The notes beneath the pieces were generated by a model, which ran no database searches, was not told the DNA's origin, and saw nothing but the letters and a program-made list of their open reading frames with translations. Source: Gnetum montanum (lineage: Eukaryota; Streptophyta; Gnetopsida; Gnetales; Gnetaceae). From it: a stretch of DNA of 42,288 nucleotides. Location: assembly GCA_015680685.1 (NCBI GenBank), contig MNCI01011404.1:215158-257445 (forward strand), written 5' to 3'. Positions 31,152-41,171 of this stretch are shown here, one piece after another; positions within the stretch are counted from its first letter, which is position 1; each line of letters opens with the position of its first letter. The translations under genes were made by a program, and so were the position numbers.

Positions 31152-33941
31152 ATGGCCCCGAAACGTGCACAACTAGAGGGTCCTGTTCAAGGTGGAGTGA
31201 AACAATCTTGGAGAGGTGGAAGACAAGGCCTTGCTGGACAACATATAGAACAAGAGATGCAATCATTCAGCATCCATCAAGAAGAACCTCCTACCAGATA
31301 GTCCAGGTAAGCAGAAGGAGGTGTTGCTGCTGTGCCTAAACCAGGACAACAACTCACGTTGCCCCCGAAGTGTGTTCAGGCTATCCATGAAAAGTCCACA
31401 TTCGTTGTAGTGATTGTGGAGCTAAACTTTGAATCTTTTGCAAAGTTCACTCCTAAGGCTATTAGGGATCACCTCAAGGGGTCACCCTTATGGCCTGTCC
31501 TCTCTGAAAGTGGTGCCTGGTACTTAGGTGAAACGTACTAGTTCTGGCACAATAGGGAGCAAGGCACCACAGTTAACATTTGTGGTGTGACAGTTGATTT
31601 CTCTGCATAAGCTATTTCAGAACTGTTAAACCTTCCAAATTCAGGGCCTCATGTTGCTCGGTTATCTACTCGTTCAGACCCTGATGTGCGAAAGGATTGG
31701 TTAGAGAAAGCTTATGGCAGAGATAAAACTTTTGGTGAGTTGATGATGGAAGAGAGAGTTTATTTCAAAATTAGAACCTATCACCTCTTCCCCACAAAAG
31801 GTTTGAAAAGAATATCCATGTATGCAGCTAGAGGATGTGCAGTGTTGATGGGGAAGGTTAATGCAAACCTACCCCATCTATATTTGACAAAGATCCTAAG
31901 GCGATTTGAAGAACGAAAGTTAGGGAAGATGATGTTGCCCTTCCCCTATCTTATCAGAAAACTCTGCCAACGGGATGGTATTCAGGGATACACAAATGAC
32001 TTCCTCTGAAAAGCCCAGAATGCTTCTTATGCTGAATTACTAAAAGTGTCAGCTCCAAGAAAGAGCACTGGTGAAGAGCTGAGACCCGAAGAAGAAGAAG
32101 AACAGATGACTGGACCACCTGCAACTCAACTTGTAGGACCTAGTCAACCTCCAGCCATAAGTCCTAGCCAACAATAAGAAGCAGGGCCTGGCATAGGTCA
32201 GGATCAATTGCCACTACCACAAGACTACAAACTGTCGATGAGCCATCTTAGGGCCATCGCTGAGATGGTCAGTTGGGGAAGTCGTGATGACACAAACCTC
32301 TTCTGCATCATCGATGATGCCGATCAGCCTACTATTTCGTTAGATCGCACAAGGGGTAAATTATCAATTTAAACAAGAGGAGGGAAAAGTAGATGGTCAC
32401 AACAGATCTCAGGAAATGCAACATATTTTTAAGTGCAGTTAGAGACTGGTGAAGGGGCCACTATGGTGGTCATGCAACACTAGGATGTCGCAGGAGCTGC
32501 TGAAGTGGTCGCTAACCACATTAAGGAATTTTTCAATGTACCTGTTGTGCCATCGACAGATCTCTCAGGAGAATGTGATGCTCAAGCTCTTTTTGGGACC
32601 TCAATGACTCCTACAGAACATAAGGATGCACTTGACAGATTGCTTCAAATAGGGCAAGTAATGATGTCCTTGTTTAACATCCCCCAGGATGTAACAGCAA
32701 TTCAATTAGACTTCATTTCCACAAAGCGGAAGCTGGTCATATCCAAAGTGAGGGCCGAGCATGTTGAAGTGGAAGTGCAGAAATTACAAGAGCAGCTCAT
32801 GGCCTTACAAGTAGTACAGCGGGATCCTCTACAATTTTTTCGTGCAGACCAACTAGAAAATTTTAGAAGGGAGCAGCTAACAAAATAAATAGTAGAGAAT
32901 AAGAAGGTGGTAGGAGAAAAGGAGACGGCTATTTGGGATGCCTCTGCATTATAGGTGCAAACCCATGCACATCTTAAGGCTCTCAAGGCCTTAGAAGAAG
33001 AGAATAAGCAGTTGGTTGTAGATAACTTGCAGTTGACCTCTGTAGAGAAACAAAAGAATGTTCTTGATGAACACTTTCATCAGCTATGAGAACAATTCAT
33101 TTAGGTCAACCGAGATGTAAGCCGTTTAGCCAGAGAAAATCGAACCCTCTCAATGGAGGAGGTACACGCTATTCGACAAAAATTAGCAATAGAGATAAGC
33201 GTGTGGAAGAATGAGGCTAAACGACATGAGAAGCTGAAGGAGCATTTCCGTGATTAGGTGGGGATGTATAAAAAAATCCTAGAGAAGGAAATCCATATGT
33301 CCAAGGCTTAAATCAACACTATCAATGCTCAACACACTAATTGGAGGGCCATATTGGACACCTACGCCTTCGCCCACCAAGAAGAAGTTAAGAACTGGGA
33401 CCTGTAGATCTAGGACTTGATAGAATACATGGAGTTGGAAAACCTTAGATATGCCAACCTTTCCATGTTAATAGCAGGGCACCTGAGAATAGAGCTCAAG
33501 CAGTAGGTAGCTTCCACCCATCTCAAATATGAAGCAGAATTTATAGATTGCAAGAAGCTAGTTGAAAAATTGGATGTTGCAAATTCTAAACTTGAGGTGG
33601 TAAAAGCAAGCTACCAAGGATAGAAAGACATTGCAACTGACCTAGCTTGATGGCTAACAAACCTTCATGAATACAAAGACAAAGTCAGAGCCTATGAAGA
33701 GGAATGATGGGTGTTTGTGGCGTGGTATGTCAAAGCCAACCAGATGTTCCCGCAACTACCCTGTCCGTGGGAGGTGCCAACTGCATCAAACATCGAAACA
33801 CTTGCATGGACTGCACAAGATCCTCAAACCGAAGAGGAGAAGCTCCAAGCCATACTTCAACGCCATCAAGCTTCCAAGCTTGGAGCACATGACAAAGGGA
33901 AAGCACCCATGGAGGAGCCACCGCCACCAGGAACTACATGA
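31152..33941 (+). pseudogene. ORFX of element C (PF20167-like domain plus long coiled coil)
   Basis: ATG at 31152 (MAPKRAQLEGPVQGG) to TGA at 33939-33941, 929 codons in one frame with about 20 in-frame stops and no net indel. Residues about 65-290 form the N-terminal domain: LPPKCVQAIHEKSTFVVVIV, FAKFTPKAIRDHLKGSPLW, NICGVTVDFS, ISELLNLPNSGPHVARL, KDWLEKAYGRDKTFGELMME, YFKIRTYHLFP and RKLCQRDGIQGYTNDFL. This resembles the putative plant transposon protein family PF20167. A Glu/Gln/Pro linker with a poly-Glu run follows, then about 350 residues of charged heptad-like helix (about 490-840, e.g. VEVEVQKLQEQLMAL, KALKALEEENKQLV), then a short tail ending EEPPPPGTT. No signal peptide, membrane span or furin site is visible, so it is not an obvious envelope. 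Same gene as in B. Function unknown. Confidence 0.75.
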
Positions 33942-34080
33942 GTTCCATTTTTTTGTGTTGTGTCTTTCCACACTACAGCATTGTTTCATTTCATTTTTTC
34001 CAGTTAATAATCCCATACCTATCCACTGTGTAATCAATAGAGCTTGTTCTCTTTGTAACTTGAGGACGAGTTTTTATTCA

Positions 34081-34092
34081 GTCGTGGGGGTA
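34081..34092 (+). other. Polypurine tract of element C
   Basis: gtcgtgggggta directly before the 3' LTR, shared in form with B and D. The 139 bases before it (33942-34080) are the ORFX 3' untranslated region and match D at about 38.89-38.98 kb. Confidence 0.75.
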
Positions 34093-34920
34093 TGATGGGA
34101 TGCAATATCGCATGGGCTGCAATATCGCGTACGCAATATCGTGTCCGTCGCGATATCGTGTCTTCCCTACGATATCGCATACGTGATATCGTAGTATACC
34201 ACAATGTCTATAAATAAGAAGCAACTCTCCCTTGTTTTAGCATTAGTTTATATTGTAGTGAAACTCTGGCAGTTTGATCCCTCTAGAGTTAGATTATTTT
34301 TCCAGTGTCTACCCGCAGTGTGGTGAATGTAATTGTACGACATTCTTTTTCGAGTGTGACGTACTTGGACGTGCACATGATCAGCAATAAAGATCAAGAT
34401 TACTTCATCATTGTAGCATTCAATTTGTTATTTATTTATTTATTTGTTATTTACTTCTTTCACTCTCACCCTTATCTCCTATTAACGCGAAATGAGTACG
34501 ACTTGATTACGAGCATTTAAGTGTGACTACTTGGTATCCCAGTGGTGTACCTAGGATCTGCACTTGGTAATCCTAGTGGTAGTCATGCATGAGGTCCAAG
34601 ATGTGTACGGATGATCAAGGAATCAGTTGCTCATCGTACTTAGGCTAGATTAGATCCTCTTACCCTTTTCCTCCTAGCTTAGCTTAGTTAATATTATTTT
34701 CCACTACCTTCAGGAGTAGCGTTAGAATTAGGAACACATCATACACCTCACTCTGGACTAAACCATACGTGAAAAAGCTAATAACTAGTCCAGGTGGGAA
34801 GACAGCGAACTGCGACCTAAGGTTAACGATCTAGGTGCCACAACTAGTCTGTCTGTGGAGTTCGACCAGATCACGCGTGAAAACACTCGTATTCGTATGG
34901 TTGAGTGTAGGGGTTCTCCA
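34093..34920 (+). repeat. 3' LTR of element C
   Basis: About 828 bp beginning tgatgggatgcaatatcgc. Six GATATC-like dyads lie in the first 110 bases, the TATA box ctataaataa at 34208-34217, and gtgtaggggttctcca at the end, where the 5' LTR has gtgtaggggtacctca. After it D's RT resumes. Shares most of its length with the E LTR (e.g. cacctcactctggactaaac). Confidence 0.85.
34100..34197. repeat. Array of GATATC dyads in the U3 of C
   Basis: caatatcgcatggg, caatatcgcgtacg, caatatcgtgtcc, cgatatcgtgtc, cgatatcgcatacg and tgatatcgtag: six half-conserved palindromes within 100 bp upstream of the TATA box. E has three such motifs (41193-41232), the 5' LTR of C one, and D has diverged gatgtc versions. 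Confidence 0.75.
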
Positions 34921-35290
34921 CTTATGGAGCTACATTTGAGCAAGCCTTGGACCACCTTAAGCAAGTGCTGAAATAATGTGTTAAAACTAACTTGCGTCTC
35001 AATTAGCAGAAAATTCATCTCATGGTCTAGGAGTGCATTGTATTGGGGCACAAAATATCACAAGTAGGAATTGAGGTAGACCCTGAAAAAATAAGGGTCA
35101 TTGAAGGAACAACCCATCAACCGAAAACCATTAAAGATGGTCGATCATTCCTTGGACACACTAGCTACTACCAGTAATTCATAGAGAATTTCTCTAAGAT
35201 CACAAAGTTGTTGGTGGAGCTGACAAAGAAAGATGCTTCTTTTGTCTAGACCCTGGAATGTGAAAAAGTGTTTAAGCAACTGAAAGAAAA
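34921..35290 (+). pseudogene. RT of element D, C-terminal part
   Basis: Continues the RT cut at 26745: YGATFEQALDHLKQVL, then IVLGHKISQVGIEVDPEKI, then DGRSFLGHTSYYQ and FIENFSKITKLLVELTKKDA, the thumb/connection typical of Ty3/gypsy RT. The frame (codon at 34920) continues through RNase H and integrase. Stops occur at Gln- and Trp-like positions. Confidence 0.85.
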
Positions 35291-35720
35291 GCTTGTGTAA
35301 ACTCCAATTCTACAAGCATTAGATTGGTCTAGACCATTTCATATCATGATAGATGCATCAAATTATGCCTTGGAAGCTATGCTGACATAGTTAGATGACA
35401 AGAAATGTCCATACTACATCCACTATGCTAGCTGAAGCATTGTGAATGCACAATTAAACTACACCATTATAGAAAAAGAATTGATGGTAGTGGTGTTTTC
35501 TCTAGAGAAGTTCAAGTATTATGTGCTTAGATACAATGTGTTTGTGCACATAAACCATAGTGCCATTGGCTTCCTAATGAACAAGCCAACGGTGAGCCCC
35601 CATGTCATACGGTGGCTGGTGATCTTGTAGGAATTTGATTTTACAATGGTAGATTGAAAGGGCACTGAGAATGTGATCATTGATCACTTGTCTCGATTGG
35701 AATGGGATGATAAAGGGGAT
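35291..35720 (+). pseudogene. RNase H of element D
   Basis: TPILQALDWSRPFHIMIDAS (first catalytic D in IDAS), NAQLNYTIIEKELMVVVFSL (catalytic E), VFVHINHSAIGFLMNK (the usual D of the TDH motif is N here), then GTENVIIDHLSRLEWDD (last D kept). It is the normal single RNase H; no second RNase H follows, which separates D from the Tat-like element A. Confidence 0.8.
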
Positions 35721-37146
35721 GAAAATCCATTATTTGATACATTTCTTGATGGAATCATTTTTGCTAGGGTAATAATTGAACAAATGTCCAATGAACCAAA
35801 ATGGTATGATAACATTCTCACCTATCTTCTCACTTAGGAGATGCCACAAGGGTTGGACCACCAAAGGAAATAGTAGTTTCTTTACTAGGTAAAGCACTTC
35901 ATGGAGATTAATAGGCACCTCTATAAGGTGTGTGATGATGGCCTGGTTCATTGGTGTATCCCTAATGCTAATCAACTATGCATTCTCCAAGACACTCACG
36001 AAGGTCCTTGTGTAGGATACTATGCTAGGAGACACATGACTATTAAAATCTTGATGGCGAGTTACTATTGGCCAATATTCTTTAGGGATGCTCACTATTT
36101 CATCTACTCTTGTGAATGATGCCAATGAGATGGTGGAATGACTAAAATGGAGGGACCTCAATAATGGATTTAACCTTTAGAACCATTTAACATTTGGGGC
36201 ATTAATTTCATGGGTCCCATCATGTCCATGTCAAATGGAAAGGCATATATCATAGTTGTTGTTGACTATTGTATGAAATGGGTAGAAGCAACAGTTATCA
36301 TCAACTATACATCCTATACTGCTACTTTGTTTATGTAACAAAATGTTGTAAATAGGTTTGGTATGCCATGTGCATTAATTTCTGACAATGGAACTCATTT
36401 TATAGGCACTACCGTTTGGAAGCTCATGCAATGCTTGGGGGTCGAACACAAACTCACAACACCTTACCATCACCAAGCTAATGGTCAACCTAAAGTTACC
36501 AATAGGGAAATCACAAAAATACTAACAAGAACTATTAGCAAGTATATGAAGGACTGGAGCACAAAACTCAATGATGCCCATTGGGCCTACTACTCAACTT
36601 GGAAACTTTCTATAGGGTACTCTTCCTATAAGCTTGTGTACAACAAACTACCAACACTTCATATCCAATCTAAACTCCATACACTTTCAATAGCTTGTGA
36701 CCTTGACCTTAACTTAAGTCTAGCAAAAAAAATGACTAACGAATCTTAACCTGCTAGAGGAAAATTGATTAGTGGCCTTATCATCTAATGAGTTGCACAA
36801 GGCTTATAACAAAAAACATCATGACCTAAAAATTAGAAAAGTTAAATTTCAACTAGGAGATAAGATTCTCTACTAGAACCCCACACATGTACCTCAATGA
36901 ACTAAGTTCTAGACATTGTTGAAAGGACCTTATATCATTTATGAAACTTTTTCTTTAGGGGTCATGATGATCTATAAACTTGAGAGCCCAAACAAGAAAC
37001 AACTAGTCAACATCCAACAAATTAAGCCTTTCCATGAGCATACGCCAGCTAACACAACAAGCACCTCATCTGATGGACAACCATGCTCCATATTTCAAAT
37101 CTCCTCCTTTCAACTTAGTCATGGGGGAGATGGTCAACCATATTAA
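35721..37146 (+). pseudogene. Integrase of element D (two catalytic residues lost)
   Basis: The zinc-binding region shows DTHEGPCVGYYARRH and SCE-stop-CQ: both Cys remain, one His is Tyr. The core reads PLEPFNIWGINFMGPIMSMS, where the first catalytic D is N; MPCALISDNGTHF keeps the second D; HHQANGQPKVTNREI has K where the catalytic E is expected. The C-terminal part reads DWSTKLNDAHWAYYSTWK and YKLVYNKLPTLHI; after a frame shift between 36750 and 36916 come GPYIIYETF and KKQLVNIQQIKPFHEH. The order and motifs fit Athila. Even without stops this copy could not catalyse integration. Confidence 0.85.
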
Positions 37147-37802
37147 CCATTCAAGTGGCTCCTTAGTTTTTCAACCTTTTTGTTTTACATGTTTTTCATT
37201 CTACAACTTTTTGTTTTACATGTTCTTTATTTTACATCTTTTGTTCTTATGTTACTAATCTTTTCTAATTTTTGTTTTACACCATAGTTAGTACATTTGA
37301 TATTTCTTTAATAATTTACACTTTCTTCTATATTTTTTTATTTGATATGATTTTCTAACTTTTTGTTAATAAGTGCCAAGTACATTGGTAATGCATTACT
37401 TGATGGTGGCATGTACTATTTTTGTTATTTAATCGTTGGTGTCTAGTTTTTAGCTTTGAATTTCATTACGAATAATTAGGACATGGTTTCTTTTTCATGT
37501 AACATGCAGTTAGTCCACAATGTCCACCCATCCACACACTCTATGGTTTTCCTTATTTTGGAAATGTGAAATTATTTTTTCACTAATAAAACTTTAATAA
37601 ATTTGTGACTTTGGTAGTTTCTAGAATTGGGAAGGATTCAAAGGTTTGAATAGGGTGTGGCTTCAAGGGGATTCAATATTCTTTGTACTTTTCTATTTTC
37701 TTGGGTGCATGTGTGTTTCCATGAATTTCTTTGTGTTTCCATGAATTTCTTGTTGTTCCATGTTAATCAATAAAGAAAGTTGAATAAGTTAGAAAAAAAA
37801 TA

Positions 37803-38010
37803 ATGGGACTTTCATGCACATCCCTTGCACAAAATAAATGCATACATCCTTGCATGGTGTGATTCTTATCAAGAAAAAAAAGAAAAAAAGATGAGGATTC
37901 AAAGCACACCCCTTGGACAAAATAAATGCATGTGCCTTTCCATGGTATGGTTCCCATTTAAAAAAATGGAAATTCAAAGCACACATGTTAGACAGAATAA
38001 ATGGGCTATA
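37803..38010. repeat. About 75-85 bp tandem repeat, three degenerate copies
   Basis: Units contain gcacaccccttg-acaaaataaatgcatg followed by an A-rich run: near 37803, 37893 and 37970. Part of the tail of D. Confidence 0.7.
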
Positions 38011-38509
38011 AGCACTGATTATGGGACTCATCTCCTCTAACTAAGGCCCTTCCTCACTTCCTACTTCTTCTCTAATTTGGAATGGTGGTTGTTCTATGGG
38101 AGCACTCTTGTGCCTTAGGGGATGGATTGGACTGAGAATGTCAATGCAAAGTCACTAAAAGTGGTTGGTTTTGGTCTAGACTAAGGATAGATTTTATCAA
38201 GTCATTTAACTACAAAATCCACAAGGGACTTCATGTGAACATAATGAGGAACTCTATTCCACTTTCTTTCTCTTATCCATCTATGCTTTCCATGCTCCAC
38301 CTCATTCCCAGTTTCATGTTTTGGTTTGATGTACTAGTTTCATGTGTAAGAATTCTTAGTTAGTTACTTTTGGCTTTTTGTACTTAACATGTTGTAACCA
38401 TTAATCATCCATAGAGTCCATAGACTCTTTGGTTTGAAGTTATGCAATGGCATAAATGCCTATGCTTGCTTTGGAGAGGATCCACTTGCATATCTTTTGG
38501 TTGGGTTAG

Positions 38510-38782
38510 TTAAGTTTTTTATCCTTAGACATTTTTACAATCAAATTCTTTCTGTTTACCCCATCAATGACATCCAGTTGTACACATCTTCACAATAGTC
38601 TTCATTGAATTCTTCTTTTCATGATTCTATTGTGATTACAATGGGAAGCATGGACTGGAAGNCAGAATCATGAAAAGAAGAATTCAATGAAGACTATTGT
38701 GAAGATGTGTACAACTGGATGTCATTGATGGGGTAAACAGAAAGAATTTGATTGTAAAAATGTCTAAGGATAAAAAACTTAA
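38510..38782. repeat. Perfect 119-bp inverted repeat bounded by Ns (probable assembly artefact)
   Basis: 38510-38628 and 38664-38782 are exact reverse complements of each other. An N stands at 38662, just before the second arm, and at 38783, directly after it. A perfect arm in otherwise heavily mutated DNA, bounded by Ns, points to a contig placed twice or flipped in scaffolding. Confidence 0.85.
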
Positions 38783-38992
38783 NAGGTGTTCACTCCTTTT
38801 CTCATGAACACCCAATGTTGTAAAAATTATAATTCTATACACTTGGGTACTTAGAGTCTATATGTCTATTTCATTTGAGTTAGTTTTTCATGTCAGTCAA
38901 TAATCTCATACCTACCCAATATGTTATATTGTAAAGAACTTGTTCCTCCTCTTCTTCACTCAAGGATGAGTTTTCATTCAATTGTGGGGGTA

Positions 38993-39859
38993 TGATGAAT
39001 CACCATTTGATGTCAGCCATGATGTCACATACATGATGTCAAGGCCACGATGTCGCATATGCAACATTGGGGCCTGGATCCAATGTTGGATGTCTGATGT
39101 TGGAGTATATACCCTAAGTCTATAAATATTGCACTTAGGCTCCAATTTTAGAAGTTTTTTCATTAGTTAGTTTTCAATTTTCAAGCAAGGTAGTGAAGCT
39201 CTTACTATTTCTTCTCCCTAGAGTTAAAATATTTTTTGAGTGCCCATAGAAGGAGTCTAAAGTGTGTACGGTTCTTTGTTTGAGCATTGATGTACTTGAG
39301 TACAGTAGTGTGACAGGAATAAAACAAACTCTTTTGACAATCCTTGCAACATTGAAAATAGCTTAATATTTTTTTGTATTGCATTTTACTTTCCTGTTCT
39401 TTACTTTAATGCATTTGATTAAATCATTTATCTCCAGTAGTTAATGAGCATGAGCATGACCACTTCAAGCATTCATATAGTACTTGGTAACCTAGCAATG
39501 CTTAACGTTTGGTAACCCAGCAATGCTATATGTGTTCAAGATGTGTCTAGGAAAGTGGGGTGATTACTTGTGTTAGGCTAGATAGACAATAGACATTAGT
39601 TGTTAATATACTCTACCCTTATTCTTGTTGTAGGTGATTACATTCATAAAATATAAAATGACAAAAGTTCATATACCTCAATTACACTTAAACCATACCC
39701 TTGAGCCTCACAAGTGTAGTTGGGAAGATAATGAATGTTCTCAGTGCCATTTCACTTCACAGAGGAACTAGTGTATGAGATAACTATAGGTTCATGAAAT
39801 TCAACCAAATCGCATGTAACTCCTTAGTGATCCATATGGTTGGACGTAGGGGTATTTCA
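38993..39859 (+). repeat. 3' LTR of element D
   Basis: About 867 bp, starting tgatgaatcaccatttgatg after the polypurine tract and ending ggggtatttca. The TATA box ctataaatat is at 39120-39129. Same plan as the C and E LTRs (diverged gatgtc repeats in place of gatatc; gagca-tgatgtacttgagt near 39290 where C has gagtgtgacgtacttgga). Confidence 0.8.
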
Positions 39860-41171
39860 CTACTCATCACTATGTAACATGAGGCTTAAGAAAAAGATAT
39901 ATTAAAAAAATGAGTTTCCACTTCTATAAAGAGAACATTGAGTAGAAACAATTCCATATATTGAAATGAATGTCGATAGGAAGAACTAAATGAATAAAAA
40001 ATTAAAAAAAATATTACTTTTTTAAAAAGTAGGAACTCTCCAAATATCTTTCATTTCCTTGTTCAGAATGTGGTGATAATTATATTCTCTAGACTTCATT
40101 GAATTTATTATGAGTAAAATCATTATTGATAATAATCTTGTAACTTTGGAGTTAAAGGAAAAATAAATCTACTATCCTTCCAAAAAATAATTAAAAAATA
40201 TTAATGTAAACTATTATCAACTTTAAATAAATTCTCAAAATCATAAATTATTTTTTAAAAAACTTTTTTTTTTCTTTGTATTCAAACCATAGAGGTTAGA
40301 AGCCTCTTTCCATGTAATCTATCTATCATGCATACATAGACAAGTACAATGATATCAAATTTACATTAAATGATACACAATCTAGATGAATTAGAAAGGG
40401 GGTGTTAAAACTATAAAATAATTGTATTGTAGGTACATCCTAGGATATATAGTCCAATTAGAACTTTATAACTCAATATTGCCTACTAGAATTAACCCAT
40501 GACTTAAATTTTTCAAATCAAGAGTTTTACCACTAGGCTAACATCTCATTGTTAATTTAGATGAATTCATAGCTTAAGTTCCTTATTAAAACCATGGGCT
40601 AATTTACTTAAGCATTTTTTTTGAAACTGTAATATGATCATAATTCCAATACTTACTAAGCTTACATCACATCTTTGAAATTTGTTTAGGAACTAAAGAA
40701 CTAGGAATAAAAATGACCTGAGGAAAAAGAAAACAAAGAAGCAAGTTATTAGAAGATCAATTATTATCATTTTTAGGTTTTCTTTGCATAAGTTTGTTTT
40801 GTAAAAGAAGTGTCTAAAAATTATCTTAATCAATGTACTTTACAATCCATTTCATTATGAGAGAAACACCCTAGTTATCATATTTCTTGAGGCCAAATCC
40901 TTCATCTTTCTTACTACTAAAGTAAATATCCCAAGCAACTCTAAAGAAGATTTTTTATATAACTTAGTAGATCAAAGAAATGGACAAAAAATATGATTAA
41001 TTCTATCAAAACAATTTTTTAAAGGAGCTAAATTACTAGAGTAATAAACATGAGTAGATTGGAGTATCTGCTCAATAACTAAAACTTTTTTGGTGTTGTA
41101 GTTGGAATTTTCGTAATAATGGAATCCAACACAACATAAGACAAAATAAATCTAAACAACTTGTGGCCACT
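39860..41171. other. AT-rich sequence between elements D and E
   Basis: I see no gene or LTR. It contains the tRNA-like SINE relic at 40485-40552 and A/T runs, and may be older genomic or decayed repeat DNA. No target duplication for E was recognised. Confidence 0.5.
40485..40552 (-). repeat. tRNA-like head of a SINE or tRNA relic
   Basis: On the minus strand TTAGCCTAGTGG (40541-40530) resembles the polymerase III A box, and GGGTTAATTCTA (40498-40487) a decayed B box, 31 bases apart, a normal tRNA-gene spacing. The intervening AAAACTCTTGATTTGAAAAA reads like an anticodon arm. The arms do not pair well enough for a functional tRNA. The SINE tail and ends were not defined. Confidence 0.4.

Larger units (their letters stand above)
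26745..34920 (+). mobile_element. Element C: Athila-like LTR element with gag and ORFX but no visible pol
   Basis: Complete insertion of about 8.2 kb: 5' LTR (26745-27230), primer site, gag (27372-29357), T-rich tail containing a 749-N gap, ORFX (31152-33941), polypurine tract and 3' LTR (34093-34920). It lies inside D's RT. In the roughly 240 bases shared near their ends, the LTRs differ at about a dozen sites, mostly transitions, so C is younger than A. CpG is much less depleted than in A. Where D has RT-RNase H-integrase, C passes from gag straight into the same kind of T-rich tail, so it appears non-autonomous unless the gap hides pol. No clear target duplication was found; border uncertainty is about 10 bp on the right. 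Confidence 0.8.
37147..38992 (+). other. Tail region of element D
   Basis: Non-coding. T-rich near the start (ttttcaacctttttgtttta), then AT-rich with the repeat at 37803-38010, a stretch conserved in inverted orientation in B (22.7-23.2 kb), a block matching C (38.44-38.50 kb), the 119-bp inverted repeat with N joints, and from 38784 the sequence that precedes the polypurine tract in C. The tract itself (attgtgggggta) is at 38981-38992. Confidence 0.65.
34921..39859 (+). mobile_element. Element D, right part
   Basis: Rest of RT, RNase H, integrase, T-rich tail, polypurine tract and 3' LTR. An ORFX would be expected between the tail and the tract, as in B and C, but only its 3' untranslated sequence is present after the single N at 38783. 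Confidence 0.75.

Noticed and set aside
31152-33941. ORFX as a true retroviral-type envelope gene
   Set aside because: No signal peptide, transmembrane segment, cleavage site or cysteine pattern; it looks like a soluble coiled-coil protein. Only its position is env-like.
37763-38040. Overlapping small frames in the D tail
   Set aside because: They arise from the 75-85 bp tandem repeat and A/T runs; no homologous frame exists in B or C.
38510-38782. Biological foldback element or microRNA-like hairpin
   Set aside because: Exact identity over 119 bp in decayed DNA together with Ns at the joints favours an assembly artefact.
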